A stretch of DNA of 64,000 nt. Source: Methylosinus sp. H3A. GTDB taxonomy: Bacteria > Pseudomonadota > Alphaproteobacteria > Rhizobiales > Beijerinckiaceae. A program made the position numbers and the translations under genes. The DNA is taken from the NCBI RefSeq assembly GCF_015709455.1, contig NZ_JADNQW010000006.1, positions 1-64,000 of the forward strand, written 5' to 3'. This document shows, piece by piece, positions 18,485 through 26,914 of the stretch (its first letter is position 1; each line of letters begins with the position of its first letter). Under the pieces are notes generated by a model. The model was not told where the DNA came from, did no database searches, and saw nothing but the letters and a program-made list of their open reading frames with translations.

Positions 18485-19176
18485 AGATTGCTGTGATGAA
18501 TTTTTCTGGAAACGTCGGCAAGTCGACCATTGCGAAGCATCTGCTGCTGCCGCGCATAGCGAACGCTGAATTCGTGACCGTCGAGTCTATCAATGCGGAC
18601 GAAGGGGATGGCGAGGCCATTCGAGGAAAGGAGTTCGGCGAGCTGCAAGAACGGCTGATGGTGATTGACGCGGCAGTGATCGACGTCGGATCGTCGAATG
18701 TCGAGGACTTCGTGAAATTGATGCGTCGTTACCGAGGCTCGCACGAGGACGTCGACCTCTTTGTCGTGCCGGCGGTGAAAGAGCACAAACAGATCAAAGA
18801 CACGATCTCGACGATTGATAGCCTCGTGAATATGGGCGTCGAGGCACGAAAAATTCGGGTCGTCTTCAATATGCTCGAGCCCGAGGAATCGATCGAGGAT
18901 TTGTTCGCGCCGCTGTTCGCGTTCCAAAAGCAAAAGAAGTCGTTCGTGATCGATCCGAAGGCAGTGATTCATTTTTCAGAGCTTTATCAGAGGCTGCGAG
19001 CGCGGAATGTTACGATAGAAGAACTTCTCGCCGATGAAACGGATTACAAGGCGAAATTGAAAGAGGCCAAATCGGCGGATGAAAAGGCCGATCTGGCGTC
19101 TTTGATTTCAATGAAACGTCTTGCCGCCTCCGCGCGCGCGAACTTGGATCACGTTTTCTCGTCGATCACACGGTAG
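18481..19176 (+). CDS. StbB/TraL-like P-loop ATPase
   Basis: The protein has 231 residues. The N terminus MKIAVMNFSGNVGKSTIAKHLL is a deviant Walker A with GNVGKST, as in StbB of R388 and TraL of RP4. AAVIDVGSSNVEDFVKLMRRY and DLFVVPAVKEHKQIKDT follow, as in ParA-like NTPases. In R388 StbB is needed for conjugation and affects plasmid positioning. The protein is likely cytoplasmic or nucleoid-associated. It overlaps the upstream stop by four bases. Confidence 0.75.
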   Translation: MKIAVMNFSGNVGKSTIAKHLLLPRIANAEFVTVESINADEGDGEAIRGKEFGELQERLMVIDAAVIDVGSSNVEDFVKLMRRYRGSHEDVDLFVVPAVKEHKQIKDTISTIDSLVNMGVEARKIRVVFNMLEPEESIEDLFAPLFAFQKQKKSFVIDPKAVIHFSELYQRLRARNVTIEELLADETDYKAKLKEAKSADEKADLASLISMKRLAASARANLDHVFSSITR

Positions 19177-19186
19177 GTGACCGATC

Positions 19187-19975
19187 ATGGGCAGCTCGAA
19201 GGCGAACACGCATCGCGAGGCTTTGCTGGCGGAACTCCTCGGTGACGTTGGAACGCTGCTCGATCGCGCGGATGATCTGAAGAAGACGTTGCCGGCGGTC
19301 GAGGAAGCTGCGCGCGTGCTCGGGAAGGCGACCGATGATCTTCCCAAGGCCGTGGGGGAATTTCCAGAGCGGGTGAGAGAGGCTGCTCGCGATGCGATGG
19401 GGCCGGTTACGGCCGCCGCGATTCTCGCGGCGAAAGTCAAGATAGATAAAGAAATCGAGAAGACGGTCGAGGAAACGAAGGGGGAGGTTCGTCGCGCTGC
19501 CGCGGCGGCGTTGCAGAACGCTTCTGACCATTCGGTTTCTCGAGCGCGTATCCTCACGGCGGGCGCGATCGCGCTTGCGGCGCTCGTCGCTGGTGGGATG
19601 GGATACGCATTCGGTCGAATTGAGCGCGACGAAATGAAGGGAGGAGTCCAGGCTCTGGCGATGCGCGCAGACGCGGAGGAATGGTTGCGGCTGGCGAGGG
19701 CGAACACGGATTTGAAAGTCACTCTTCAGGAGAATTGCAGCGGCAAGAATGATTTCGTCTCTCAGGGTAAGCGGGCCTGTTCGGTTCCGCTGTGGCTGGA
19801 GCCGGCGGGTCCGGCGTCGAACGGAGCGCCCGAGGCCGCGTCAATCGCGACCGTGTTGATGACGAGCGGGCCGGCTGTGTGGGGATTTTTGGGACTGATA
19901 TGCGGTATTCTCGCAAGGAAACTTATATTAGAATTAGCTCGCCTCCGTTCCGCGAGGTGGCTTATGGACCTATGA
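19187..19975 (+). CDS. StbC/TraM-like membrane protein with long coiled coil
   Basis: The protein has 262 residues. A long helical, charged N-terminal region (about residues 1-120, Ala/Glu/Lys-rich, probable coiled coil) is followed by a membrane helix (about residues 126-144). A loop with two Cys comes next, then a second hydrophobic segment (about residues 222-245). It is third in the Stb-like operon. Sequence identity to StbC was not recognised, so the name is positional. The stop overlaps the next start (ATGA). Confidence 0.5.
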   Translation: MGSSKANTHREALLAELLGDVGTLLDRADDLKKTLPAVEEAARVLGKATDDLPKAVGEFPERVREAARDAMGPVTAAAILAAKVKIDKEIEKTVEETKGEVRRAAAAALQNASDHSVSRARILTAGAIALAALVAGGMGYAFGRIERDEMKGGVQALAMRADAEEWLRLARANTDLKVTLQENCSGKNDFVSQGKRACSVPLWLEPAGPASNGAPEAASIATVLMTSGPAVWGFLGLICGILARKLILELARLRSARWLMDL

Positions 19976-20208
19976 TTATGAGTCATTCGATTTTTTTGGC
20001 CGACGTGGATCGGCCCGGAGAAGGCTTCGATGCTTTAGTAGAGAGTGGGGACGAGTGGGCGCTGACACTCGGCGTCCCGAATACGACGGTGACGTTTCGG
20101 CTGAGGCGCAAGGATTTGAACCAGCCCTATAAGGGTGAGCTCGGCGGTCGCTGGTTTCAGTTCATGCCCGGGGAGGCGCCGGCTCGGCGAAAACAGCGCG
20201 TGGGTTAG
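19972..20208 (+). CDS. hypothetical protein, last gene of the Stb-like operon
   Basis: The protein has 78 residues from ATG 19972, overlapping the previous stop, with a second possible start at 19978. The sequence (SHSIFLADVDRPGEGFDALV, then WALTLGVPNTTVTFRLRRKDL) suggests a small beta-rich cytoplasmic protein. No family is recognised. Translational coupling supports it being real. Confidence 0.55.
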   Translation: MIMSHSIFLADVDRPGEGFDALVESGDEWALTLGVPNTTVTFRLRRKDLNQPYKGELGGRWFQFMPGEAPARRKQRVG

Positions 20209-20282
20209 ACCATCGGAGTATTTGCGAGGCGTGCGGCATTTTGATCGAAAGCGGGCGACCGAAGCCGCCCGTCGAGCGTCGG

Positions 20283-20627
20283 CTATTTCCAAAAATGCGC
20301 GACGACAGAAGACGCCGCGATCATTGCGCCGACGACGCCGATCGCTTTGTAGATCGTGGCGTTGAACTCGGCCGCGAGACGGTTTGCCGAGTTTGCGATC
20401 TCTGTTCGCAAGTCGGCACCGGTGACGTCGATTTTGGCGTCGACCTTCGTGATGTCGCTGCGGAGCGACGCCTCGACTTTTTCCAAGTCGCTTTTGGTCG
20501 CAACGGACTCGCGCAAGGCTTGATCTAGGCCTTCGGCGTGGGCGCGTGCGACGTCGTCCGGCACACCGGCGGCTTTGAGCCGGTCGAGGTAGACGAGCTT
20601 GTCGAAAGTGACCGAGTGGGCGTTCAT
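20283..20627 (-). CDS. DUF1640-like coiled-coil protein with C-terminal membrane anchor
   Basis: The protein has 114 residues. FDKLVYLDRLKAAGVPDDVARAHAEGLDQAL and VATKSDLEKVEASLRSDI are typical of the DUF1640 (CCDC90-like) family. A coiled coil covers about residues 40-85. The last 25 residues (GVVGAMIAASSVVAHFW) are a membrane helix. Such genes are common in bacterial genomes and phages, with function unknown. It is near the convergent Stb operon end and upstream of no obvious partner. Confidence 0.75.
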   Translation of the reverse strand: MNAHSVTFDKLVYLDRLKAAGVPDDVARAHAEGLDQALRESVATKSDLEKVEASLRSDITKVDAKIDVTGADLRTEIANSANRLAAEFNATIYKAIGVVGAMIAASSVVAHFWK

Positions 20628-20693
20628 GGCGGTGATCCTATCAGAAAGTGGGGCGCGAGGGCAGGGCCGCCCACTCGGGGCGGCCCGGAAGGT

Positions 20694-21008
20694 TCAGGCG
20701 CTCTTCGGCAAGCGGCTGAACTCGTCGCAAATGAGTTCCACGGTGTAGACGGTCTCGCTGGCGCGATCGTAGCTGTTCTGGCGCAGCCGACCTTCGACGC
20801 GGACGTAGTCGCCCTTTCCGACTTTCTCGGAGACATATTGCATCGTGCGCTTGTCGAACACGACCACCTCGTTCCAGTCGGCTTCGTCGACCCACTCGCC
20901 GTCCTTCTTGTAGGAAGCGTTCGCGGCGATCGAGATCCGCATGTTCTTCTCGAACGTCTTGATATTGCCGACGCGGCCGATGATGTGGAAACGGGCCATA
21001 TCGAACAT
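20694..21008 (-). CDS. ssb: single-stranded DNA-binding protein (short form)
   Basis: The protein has 104 residues. ARFHIIGRVGNIKTFEKNMRI, DWNEVVVFDKRTMQYV and KVGKGDYVRVEGRLRQNSY follow the SSB OB-fold pattern. The usual acidic C-terminal tip (DDDIPF) that recruits partner proteins is missing. ATG at 21008 follows GGAGTGAGACA. Plasmid SSBs coat transferred single strands in the recipient. A second SSB lies at 52777-53130. Confidence 0.85.
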   Translation of the reverse strand: MFDMARFHIIGRVGNIKTFEKNMRISIAANASYKKDGEWVDEADWNEVVVFDKRTMQYVSEKVGKGDYVRVEGRLRQNSYDRASETVYTVELICDEFSRLPKSA

Positions 21009-21318
21009 TGTCTCACTCCATTTTTCTGCGAAGGAGCCATCTCCCTCGCGATGGAGGCGCTAAACGGCCAGAAATTGTCGGGGCAGAGCCCGAGCCGCAG
21101 GCGAGGGGCCAGCGAAGCGCCGAGCCACGTCCGGACGCGGGAATTTTGAAGCGCGCTCGCGCGCGATCGCGAGGAATTGGCGCGGCACGCGCCAAGGGGA
21201 AAATTTTCGTGTCCAGTGGCCGTCGCCCGGACAACGGGACGTATGCGTTGACGACATGCGAAGGGAGAGGCGTCTCAGAGCTTATCCAGAGAGAGACTCT
21301 CGATGGCGCATCTTCACA
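21009..21318. other. no confident gene left of the IS66 element
   Basis: This 310-bp stretch holds overlapping high-GC frames without recognisable family features. A minus-strand frame ending at 21013 reads through the reconstructed pre-insertion junction into the right flank of the IS66 element. Its composition is Arg/Pro-rich and unlike the neighbouring genes, so it is not called. The last eight bases are the left target duplication TCTTCACA. Confidence 0.4.
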
Positions 21319-21428
21319 GTATCCCTCCGGCGGCGGCCGCCTGGCGTTGATTGCGGTTTTTGAGATAGCTGCCTGACAGGTGGCGCGATGATCGTGTCCG
21401 CTTCTATTACAAGTGGACACTATCGCCG

Positions 21429-21794
21429 ATGTCGCGCAATGATGATGATCCCCCAGCTCTCCGGCGCCGATCATGGTCTCTCGAAGAGAAGCGCCGGATC
21501 GTCGACGAGAGCCTCGAGGTTGAAGCTTCGATCGCCGAGGTCGCGCGGCGGCACGACCTCAACACCAACCAACTCTTCACCTGGCGTCGGCAGTTCGGCG
21601 TCGTCCCGACCGCGCCGCAGGATCTCGCGCCGATCCTGCCCGTCACGATCACGTCGGACACGACGACAGAATGTTCCCCTCCAGGGCCGACCGGCCAGAT
21701 GGAGATCGTTCTCGCCGAGGGGGATCGGATCCTCGTGTGGGCCGATGTCGAGACCGCCGCGCTGTCGCGGGTCGTGAAGGCGCTGCGTCGATGA
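21429..21794 (+). CDS. tnpA: IS66 accessory protein TnpA (helix-turn-helix)
   Basis: The protein has 121 residues. RRSWSLEEKRRIVDESLEVEASIAEVARRHDLNTNQLFTWRRQF is the N-terminal HTH of IS66 OrfA, followed by a variable tail. It is thought to help bind the element ends. Its stop overlaps the tnpB start (ATGA). Confidence 0.9.
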   Translation: MSRNDDDPPALRRRSWSLEEKRRIVDESLEVEASIAEVARRHDLNTNQLFTWRRQFGVVPTAPQDLAPILPVTITSDTTTECSPPGPTGQMEIVLAEGDRILVWADVETAALSRVVKALRR

Positions 21795-22138
21795 TCCCTC
21801 TGCCGGCGGGCTGCCGGGTCTGGATCGCCACCGGCCACACCGACATGCGGCGCGGCATGCAGGGGCTGGCTCTTCAGGTGCAGGAGCAGTTGAAACGCGA
21901 CCCGCACGCGGGTGACCTTTACATTTTCCGCGGGCGCCGCGGCGATCTCGCGAAAATCCTCTGGCACGACGGGGTCGGCCTGTCGCTTTACGCCAAGCGG
22001 CTCGACCGCGGAAAGTTCATCTGGCCCTCGGCGAACGCGGGCGCGGTGTCGATCTCGGCCGGGCAGATGGCCTATATGCTCGAGGGGATCGATTGGCGGA
22101 ATCCGCAACTCACCTGGAGGCCACAAAGCGCCGGGTGA
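21791..22138 (+). CDS. tnpB: IS66 accessory protein TnpB
   Basis: The start is ATG 21791, coupled to tnpA. The protein has 115 residues. [23 protein letters not shown] and [29 protein letters not shown] are hallmarks of IS66 Orf2. It is required together with TnpA and TnpC for transposition, role unclear. The length is normal. Confidence 0.93.
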   Translation: MIPLPAGCRVWIATGHTDMRRGMQGLALQVQEQLKRDPHAGDLYIFRGRRGDLAKILWHDGVGLSLYAKRLDRGKFIWPSANAGAVSISAGQMAYMLEGIDWRNPQLTWRPQSAG

Positions 22139-22209
22139 GGCCGAAAAAGCTGGGGTCGGCTGCATTTTGGGGCGCCACAAATCGCGCGTTTTATGATTCA
22201 CTTCGCCTC

Positions 22210-23820
22210 ATGGACGCCGCCGCCCGAGCCCTTCTCGACGAAAACGCCGTGCTGAAAGCGCAACTCGCCGTCGCGCTCGCCAAGGCGTCGGAAGACATGG
22301 CGCTGATCGCCGCGCAGAAGCTCCAGATCGCCAAATTGCAGCGGCAGATCTATGGGCAGAAGTCGGAGCGCTCGGCGCGGCTGCTCGATCAGTTGTCGCT
22401 GGAGCTCGAAGAGCTGGAAGCGAACGCGACGGAAGACGAACTCGCCGCGGAGCGCGCCGTCGCCAGGACGACCACGGTCGCCGGCTTCGAGCGCAAGCGG
22501 CCGGAGCGCAACACCTTTCCTGACCACCTGCCGCGCGAGCGCGTGGTGATCGAGGCGCCGAAGGCCTGCGGCTGCTGCGGCGGTTCGCGCCTGCGCAAGC
22601 TCGGCGAGGATGTGACGCGGACGCTGGAGACGACGCCGCGCCAGTGGAAGGTCATCGAGACCGTGCGGGAGAAGTTCACCTGCCGGGACTGCGAGAAGAT
22701 CACCCAGGCGCCGGCGCCGTTCCATGTCGTCGCGCGCGGCTGGGCGGGGCCGAGCCTGCTGGCGATGATCGCTTTCGAGAAGTTCGGCCAGCATCAGCCG
22801 CTCAACCGCCAGTCCGAGCGCTATGCTCTCGAAGGCGCGCCGATCGCCTTGTCGACCATGGCCGACGCCGTCGGCTCCATCTGCGCCGCACTCGATCCGC
22901 TGCGGCGTCTCGTCGAGGCGCATGTCCTCGCAGCCGAGCGGCTGCACGGGGACGACACCACGGTTCCCGTGCTGGCCAAGGGCAAGACCGACACAGGCCG
23001 CTGCTGGGTCTATGTGCGCGACGACGCGCCCTTCGGCGGCGCCGGGCCGCCAGCGGCGATGTTCTATTACTCGCGCGATCGGCGCGGCGAACATCCGCAG
23101 GGCCATCTGGCGAACTGGTCCGGCATCCTGCAAGCGGACGCCTATGACGGCTACGGCAAGCTGTATCTGCCGGGGCGCGAGCCCGGCGCGATCTGCGAGG
23201 CCGCGTGCTGGGTCCATGCGCGGCGCCCGTTCTTCGCAATGGCGGACATCGACGAGAATGCGCGGCGCAAAGCGGCGGGGAAAAAGGAAATCCCGCTCTC
23301 TCCGATTGCCGTCGAGATCGTGCGCCGGATCGACGAGCTGTTTGCGATCGAGCGGTCGATCAACGGCAAGAGCGCCGGGGAACGTCTCGCCGTCAGACAG
23401 GCGTCGAGCCGCCCGCTCGTCGACGCGCTGGAAAACTATCTGCGCGAACAGCTCGCCAAACTCTCGCGTGGGCACGATCTCGCCAAGGCGATCCATTACA
23501 TGCTGAAGAGGTGGCCGGCCTTCACGCTGTTCCTCGAGGATGGGCGCGTGTGCCTGTCCAACAATGCCGCCGAGCGCGGACTGCGCGGCATCGCCCTTGG
23601 CAGAAAAAGCTGGTTGTTCTGCGGCTCCGACCGCGGCGGCCAGCGTGCCGCAGCGATGTACAGCCTGATCGTGAGCGCGAAGATGAACGGCGTCGATCCG
23701 CAGGCCTGGCTCGCCGACGTTCTCTCGCGCATCGCCGGACATCCAGCGCATCGGCTCGATGAACTGCTGCCGTGGAACTGGCGAGCGTCGGCTCCGCGCG
23801 CATCGGCGCTGGCGGCCTGA
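22210..23820 (+). CDS. tnpC: IS66-family transposase TnpC
   Basis: The protein has 536 residues from ATG 22210. It has an N-terminal leucine-rich coiled coil (about residues 1-70), a zinc-finger-like CGCCGG...FTCRDCEKI, a DDE catalytic core (first Asp in [12 protein letters not shown]; second in QADAYDGY) and C-terminal [24 protein letters not shown] with the family's terminal Glu. It reads intact and catalyses cut-and-paste movement of the element. Confidence 0.93.
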   Translation: MDAAARALLDENAVLKAQLAVALAKASEDMALIAAQKLQIAKLQRQIYGQKSERSARLLDQLSLELEELEANATEDELAAERAVARTTTVAGFERKRPERNTFPDHLPRERVVIEAPKACGCCGGSRLRKLGEDVTRTLETTPRQWKVIETVREKFTCRDCEKITQAPAPFHVVARGWAGPSLLAMIAFEKFGQHQPLNRQSERYALEGAPIALSTMADAVGSICAALDPLRRLVEAHVLAAERLHGDDTTVPVLAKGKTDTGRCWVYVRDDAPFGGAGPPAAMFYYSRDRRGEHPQGHLANWSGILQADAYDGYGKLYLPGREPGAICEAACWVHARRPFFAMADIDENARRKAAGKKEIPLSPIAVEIVRRIDELFAIERSINGKSAGERLAVRQASSRPLVDALENYLREQLAKLSRGHDLAKAIHYMLKRWPAFTLFLEDGRVCLSNNAAERGLRGIALGRKSWLFCGSDRGGQRAAAMYSLIVSAKMNGVDPQAWLADVLSRIAGHPAHRLDELLPWNWRASAPRASALAA

Positions 23821-23822
23821 GC

Positions 23823-24056
23823 ATGCACGTCAACAAGGTCGATCATGTCACGACCGTCGAACGCGTCGCAGAGCGCCTCGGCGAGAGCGTCGACTTCATC
23901 CACGACGTCGCTCTCGAAATGGACACCGAGGACGGCGTCATCTGGGTCTACGGCATCGGAGACGACGGCGTTCTCGCATTCACCGACTTCGGCATCGAAA
24001 CTCTCGTCGAGCTCATCGAAATCCACAAAGACCTGAAGTCGCGCGCTGGCGCCTGA
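23823..24056 (+). CDS. small passenger ORF of the IS66 element
   Basis: ATG at 23823 lies two bases after the tnpC stop. The protein has 77 residues. The sequence VDHVTTVERVAERLGESVDFIHDVALEMD begins with a possible winged-helix or HTH, then an acidic GDDGVLAFTDFGIETLVELI. It sits inside the element's inverted repeats, so it moves with it. Similar small ORFs follow tnpC in some alphaproteobacterial IS66 elements. Function is unknown, possibly regulatory. Confidence 0.7.
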   Translation: MHVNKVDHVTTVERVAERLGESVDFIHDVALEMDTEDGVIWVYGIGDDGVLAFTDFGIETLVELIEIHKDLKSRAGA

Positions 24057-24104
24057 CGCTTCAGCCCATCGCCTGCGGCCCACGCCGGATGCTTACTCTT
24101 CACA

Positions 24105-24407
24105 CAACGGCTCTACCGGCGATCGAGCGTCGACTGGATTCACCATGCGCCGATTCCCGCCGCCTGCCGTGCTCCGCCTGAAGGCGATGGCGACGAGGAC
24201 CGAACGCGGGCGAGTGTCGAGACAGCGATCTCGCGCAACAACCCGTCTGGCGATGGAAGACGTTCGCGACGATAGGCCGCCGTCAGGCGCGACCAGAACG
24301 CACGCACAACAATGCGCGGCCCGACGTCCCCGCGGAAACTGCGAAGAAAGCGCTGGCTCGAAAGAACGCGAAACCGAAGCGGCCACGATCGGCGGGCGGC
24401 CCTCGAC
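24105..24407. other. no confident gene between IS66 and repC
   Basis: After the target duplication (24097-24104) the 303 bases to the repC stop contain only unlikely, Arg- and Ser-rich frames. Nothing was recognised as an origin or terminator. It may be the downstream region of repC that was split by the insertion. Confidence 0.4.
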
Positions 24408-25667
24408 CTAGTGGTATCGCTTCGCTCGCCGGCGCCGCTGCATCGCGTGCAAATGCTTGGTGAGATCCTCGCGGCCGTCGGCGATCCCGCGGAGGAAGGT
24501 GACGAACAGGCCGCCCGGCGATCGAACTGGCGTGCCGCCCGGGCGTTCGCCGTCTGCGTGTCGCTGGTAGACGAAGAGCGCGAGGAGCCCGGCGTTGAGG
24601 GCGCCGAGACGATGGATGGCGTCCTCATAAGCGTGGCGCGCAAGTCCGCAGGCTTTGATGAGCGTCGCGCCTGTCGCGGAGGCTTCCTCGATCGACCGAA
24701 CGGGAGCGAAGGACTCGATCTCGGGGCACGCCTCACGCCACAAGGACAGATCCTTTGGAATTGCGAGCTCGAAGGTCACGGAATGCTGTTCGGTTTTCCG
24801 AACGGTCCCAGACACTTCTTCTCGGCTAGCGTCAAAAGTTGCGCCGGAGGCGCGCTTCTCGTGAGGATGTTGCGACGCGTTAGCGTCGCTCCGTTGGTTG
24901 CAATCTTCGATAGAGCGTTTAGCTTCTTGTTTTGTATGCCCGTCATTTTGATGGGCATACCCGCTTATATTCTCCGATAGGGTTTCGGTGTAACGGAGTG
25001 TCCGAGCTTCTTCGGCGAGCTCTGCGAATGACCCGATGATTCCGGCGAGCTCGTCGGCCGAACTGTCGCGAGAAGGTCTGGGAACCTCTTCGGCGCGCTT
25101 CGCGACGCCGGCGAGACCATGAGGGTCGTCCGCGCACAGATCATACACTTTGTTGCGGATCGCCGTGAGATCGTCGCGGAGTTGACGCTTCAAGCGTCGA
25201 TCGATTTCGACAATGCGCACATGGTCGGCAAACTCGCCTGCGCGCGCAAAGAGGGGGGTGAGGTCGAAGCCTCTGGCGTCGACGATTTCCCCGCTCGCGT
25301 TCTTGATCGGGAACCGTTTACCGTTTGCGGACTCGCGCGGCGTGATGAGCCCGCGGCGGCAGAGCTTGGAGAGCGCGCGGCGGACGGTGCTGTCGCTCAT
25401 TCCGGTTGCGTCGCAGATCGAAGCGTTCGAGGGCCAGCATAAGAGGCCGTGGGCGAGTTGTTGGCCGCCGAAGCACAGCGCGAGCTGCTCGAGGGTTTGG
25501 CGCTCGCTGCGATCGAGGCGCAGCGCTTTCACGGCGTTCCGAGCGGCTTTGAGCAATTCCTTGTTTGTGACCGCGAACAAGGGCGCGTCGAACAATTTTT
25601 TCGCGTGATAACTCGCGGCAAAGTCGGGCCGACGGCCCGTCGAGCCTGTCGTCTGGGCGTGATTCAT
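24408..25667 (-). CDS. repC: RepC-like replication initiator
   Basis: The start ATG at 25667 has GGAGAG seven bases upstream. Further upstream codons belong to the leader. The protein has 419 residues. DRSERQTLEQLALCFGGQQLAHGLLCWPSN, then NASICDATGMSDSTVRRALSKLCRRGLITPRES is the winged-helix DNA-binding part of RepC. FDLTPLFARAGEF and the C-terminal FVTFLRGIADGREDL fit the family. RepC initiates at an origin usually inside its own gene. No repA or repB lies upstream, so this is a repC-only or dispersed arrangement. Control is probably by the antisense RNA in the leader. Confidence 0.9.
   Translation of the reverse strand: MNHAQTTGSTGRRPDFAASYHAKKLFDAPLFAVTNKELLKAARNAVKALRLDRSERQTLEQLALCFGGQQLAHGLLCWPSNASICDATGMSDSTVRRALSKLCRRGLITPRESANGKRFPIKNASGEIVDARGFDLTPLFARAGEFADHVRIVEIDRRLKRQLRDDLTAIRNKVYDLCADDPHGLAGVAKRAEEVPRPSRDSSADELAGIIGSFAELAEEARTLRYTETLSENISGYAHQNDGHTKQEAKRSIEDCNQRSDANASQHPHEKRASGATFDASREEVSGTVRKTEQHSVTFELAIPKDLSLWREACPEIESFAPVRSIEEASATGATLIKACGLARHAYEDAIHRLGALNAGLLALFVYQRHADGERPGGTPVRSPGGLFVTFLRGIADGREDLTKHLHAMQRRRRAKRYH
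24934..24960. other. candidate origin element inside repC
   Basis: A perfect 8-bp inverted repeat, GTATGCCC and GGGCATAC, flanks an 11-base AT-rich centre, within the most AT-rich stretch of repC (about 24900-24990). RepC-type plasmids replicate from an AT-rich site inside repC, which is why it is flagged. Confidence 0.45.
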
Positions 25668-25734
25668 CGTTTGCTCTCCGCTATTTAAGCGGAAAACAGG
25701 CAAAGAAATCCTGTGGCGCGGGACGCGCAACCTC

Positions 25735-25762
25735 TTGCAATTTTTCGGAAGATCGCTAATGT
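25735..25762 (+). promoter_or_regulatory. promoter of the repC antisense RNA
   Basis: TTGCAA (25735-25740), 16 bases and TATA-like TAATGT (25757-25762) form a sigma70-type promoter reading against repC. Transcription would start near 25769 and run to the terminator ending near 25857. Confidence 0.5.
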
Positions 25763-25768
25763 GGCCGG

Positions 25769-25857
25769 TGCATTCATATTCCCGGCTTTTGAGGGATTGG
25801 CGTCCCCCATTAGCGATCTTGGAGAGGTCCGGCCGTCGCGCCGGGCTTTTCTTTTTT
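25769..25857 (+). ncRNA. counter-transcribed RNA in the repC leader (copy control)
   Basis: The predicted RNA of about 90 bases ends in CCGGC, CGTCGC, GCCGG followed by CTTTTCTTTTTT, a rho-independent terminator (25829-25857). It is antisense to the repC leader. Leader arms AAGATCGCTAATG (25749-25761) and CATTAGCGATCTT (25808-25820) form a perfect 13-bp inverted repeat, as needed for a switch between mRNA structures. Antisense RNAs at this place set copy number and incompatibility in repABC plasmids. The transcript itself is inferred. Confidence 0.6.
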
Positions 25858-25991
25858 CGGGGCCTGTTCTCCTCCATCGAATCAAATCGAGGCATACAGC
25901 CTACATTATGATGGAATGAAAGTAAGTCGTCTTCTTCCGCCCAGTTCGATGGTAGAGTCGCGGAGGAGTCGATTCGGGCTGTGATGCGCCA

Positions 25992-26330
25992 ATGAGTGAA
26001 AAAACCTGCGAAAACGATAGCCCTGAGCTGCTGAAGATCGTTCGATCGAAGCTACTGCAGATCGAGGAAAAGTGCGGAATACCGCGCCGGCGCTTCGCGG
26101 TCGAAGTGCTCGGTGTCTCCGATAAGACATATTATAATATTTGCATGGGCACGGCGACGCTGTCGCTGCCGACGCTCGACCGCATGGCTCGAAAGCTGGG
26201 AATATCGGTGCGAGTCCTCGTGGACGCCGATCCCATGCCCGCGACGATCGCGCGGCCGATCGTCTCGGGCCGGCCGCGCAAGCAGCAGGCCAGGCGGGTG
26301 GGGTTCGAAGCGGTGAGCGGCTCGATTTAG
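25992..26330 (+). CDS. Xre-like helix-turn-helix regulator
   Basis: The protein has 112 residues. IPRRRFAVEVLGVSDKTYYNICMGTATLSLPTLDRMARKLGISVRVLVDAD is a Cro/CI-type HTH (about residues 30-80). The tail is basic. It is divergent from repC with a leader of about 300 bases between, so it might act on repC or on its own gene. It is followed by a secreted protein gene. Confidence 0.7.
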   Translation: MSEKTCENDSPELLKIVRSKLLQIEEKCGIPRRRFAVEVLGVSDKTYYNICMGTATLSLPTLDRMARKLGISVRVLVDADPMPATIARPIVSGRPRKQQARRVGFEAVSGSI

Positions 26331-26480
26331 GAGCTGTGATCGGTGAACGGACCCTTCGGTATCGGAAGGCGCGGAAGGTCGGTCTTTCCCTCGGTCGATT
26401 CCGACATCGGCGCTGCGCGCCGGCGAACCGCGGTTCTCGCGGGCGCCGCGGACGAAGCATAGGCCACGGAGGATTATTTC

Positions 26481-26822
26481 ATGACGAAGAAGAGAACAGT
26501 CGGCGTCTTTGGTTTGTTGCTCGGCGCCGTTGTTGCCGGCGGGCAAGCGTCAGCAAATTTCCTCGACCCGGATTTCAGCGGGACTGCGATCAGCGGTCGA
26601 GAATTTCCAAAACCCGTTTGCCCGGCCGGGTCTCAGCCGGTCGTCACCCCGTTTGTCCCGGAAAAGCTTGTCGGCTCCGCAAACCGCGCCCAGAAGGCCT
26701 CGGTATTTTATCGAGAAACGAAGTACGGCGGGGTGATTCATCTGCAAACAAAAGACGATGGCGCCTCGTGGACCGATGTGGTCGGCGTCGAGGTTCGGTA
26801 TTCGGGTGACTGCCACCCGTGA
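26481..26822 (+). CDS. secreted hypothetical protein
   Basis: The protein has 113 residues and a signal peptide (ending GGQASA, about residue 25). The mature part is about 88 residues with two Cys (KPVCPAG, SGDCHP), possibly one disulphide. The N terminus of the mature protein has NFLDPDFSGTAISGREF. No family is recognised. The stop is followed by a hairpin at 26861. Confidence 0.6.
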   Translation: MTKKRTVGVFGLLLGAVVAGGQASANFLDPDFSGTAISGREFPKPVCPAGSQPVVTPFVPEKLVGSANRAQKASVFYRETKYGGVIHLQTKDDGASWTDVVGVEVRYSGDCHP

Positions 26823-26860
26823 CGCGGCGAAAACGTGTTTTTCAGGATTGATCGAACGCA

Positions 26861-26882
26861 CCGCTCCGAGCAATCGGAGCGG
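26861..26882. other. hairpin with GCAA tetraloop
   Basis: CCGCTCCGA, loop GCAA, TCGGAGCGG gives a perfect 9-bp stem with a GNRA-type loop about 40 bases after the preceding stop. There is no T-run, so termination would be weak. An RNA-processing or stabilising role is possible. Confidence 0.45.
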
Positions 26883-26914
26883 CTGCGAAACGGATTCCTT
26901 TAGCGGAACATGGC

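Larger units (their letters stand above)
21319..24096 (+). mobile_element. IS66-family insertion sequence, complete
   Basis: The left end GTATCCCTCCGGCGGCGGCC and the right end (read inward) GTAAGCATCCGGCGTGGGCC are imperfect inverted repeats. The 8-bp target duplication TCTTCACA flanks both sides (21311-21318 and 24097-24104), as is normal for this family. The 2778-bp element carries tnpA, tnpB, tnpC and a small fourth ORF, all intact, so it is recent and may be active. Confidence 0.92.

Noticed and set aside
22198..23751. 517-residue frame opposite IS66 tnpC
   Set aside because: It is the complementary frame of a clear transposase and arises from GC-rich codons.
21009..24407. Minus-strand frame continuous through the rebuilt IS66 target
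   Set aside because: It is Arg- and Pro-rich and of composition typical of random high-GC frames; no motif or start site supports a gene.
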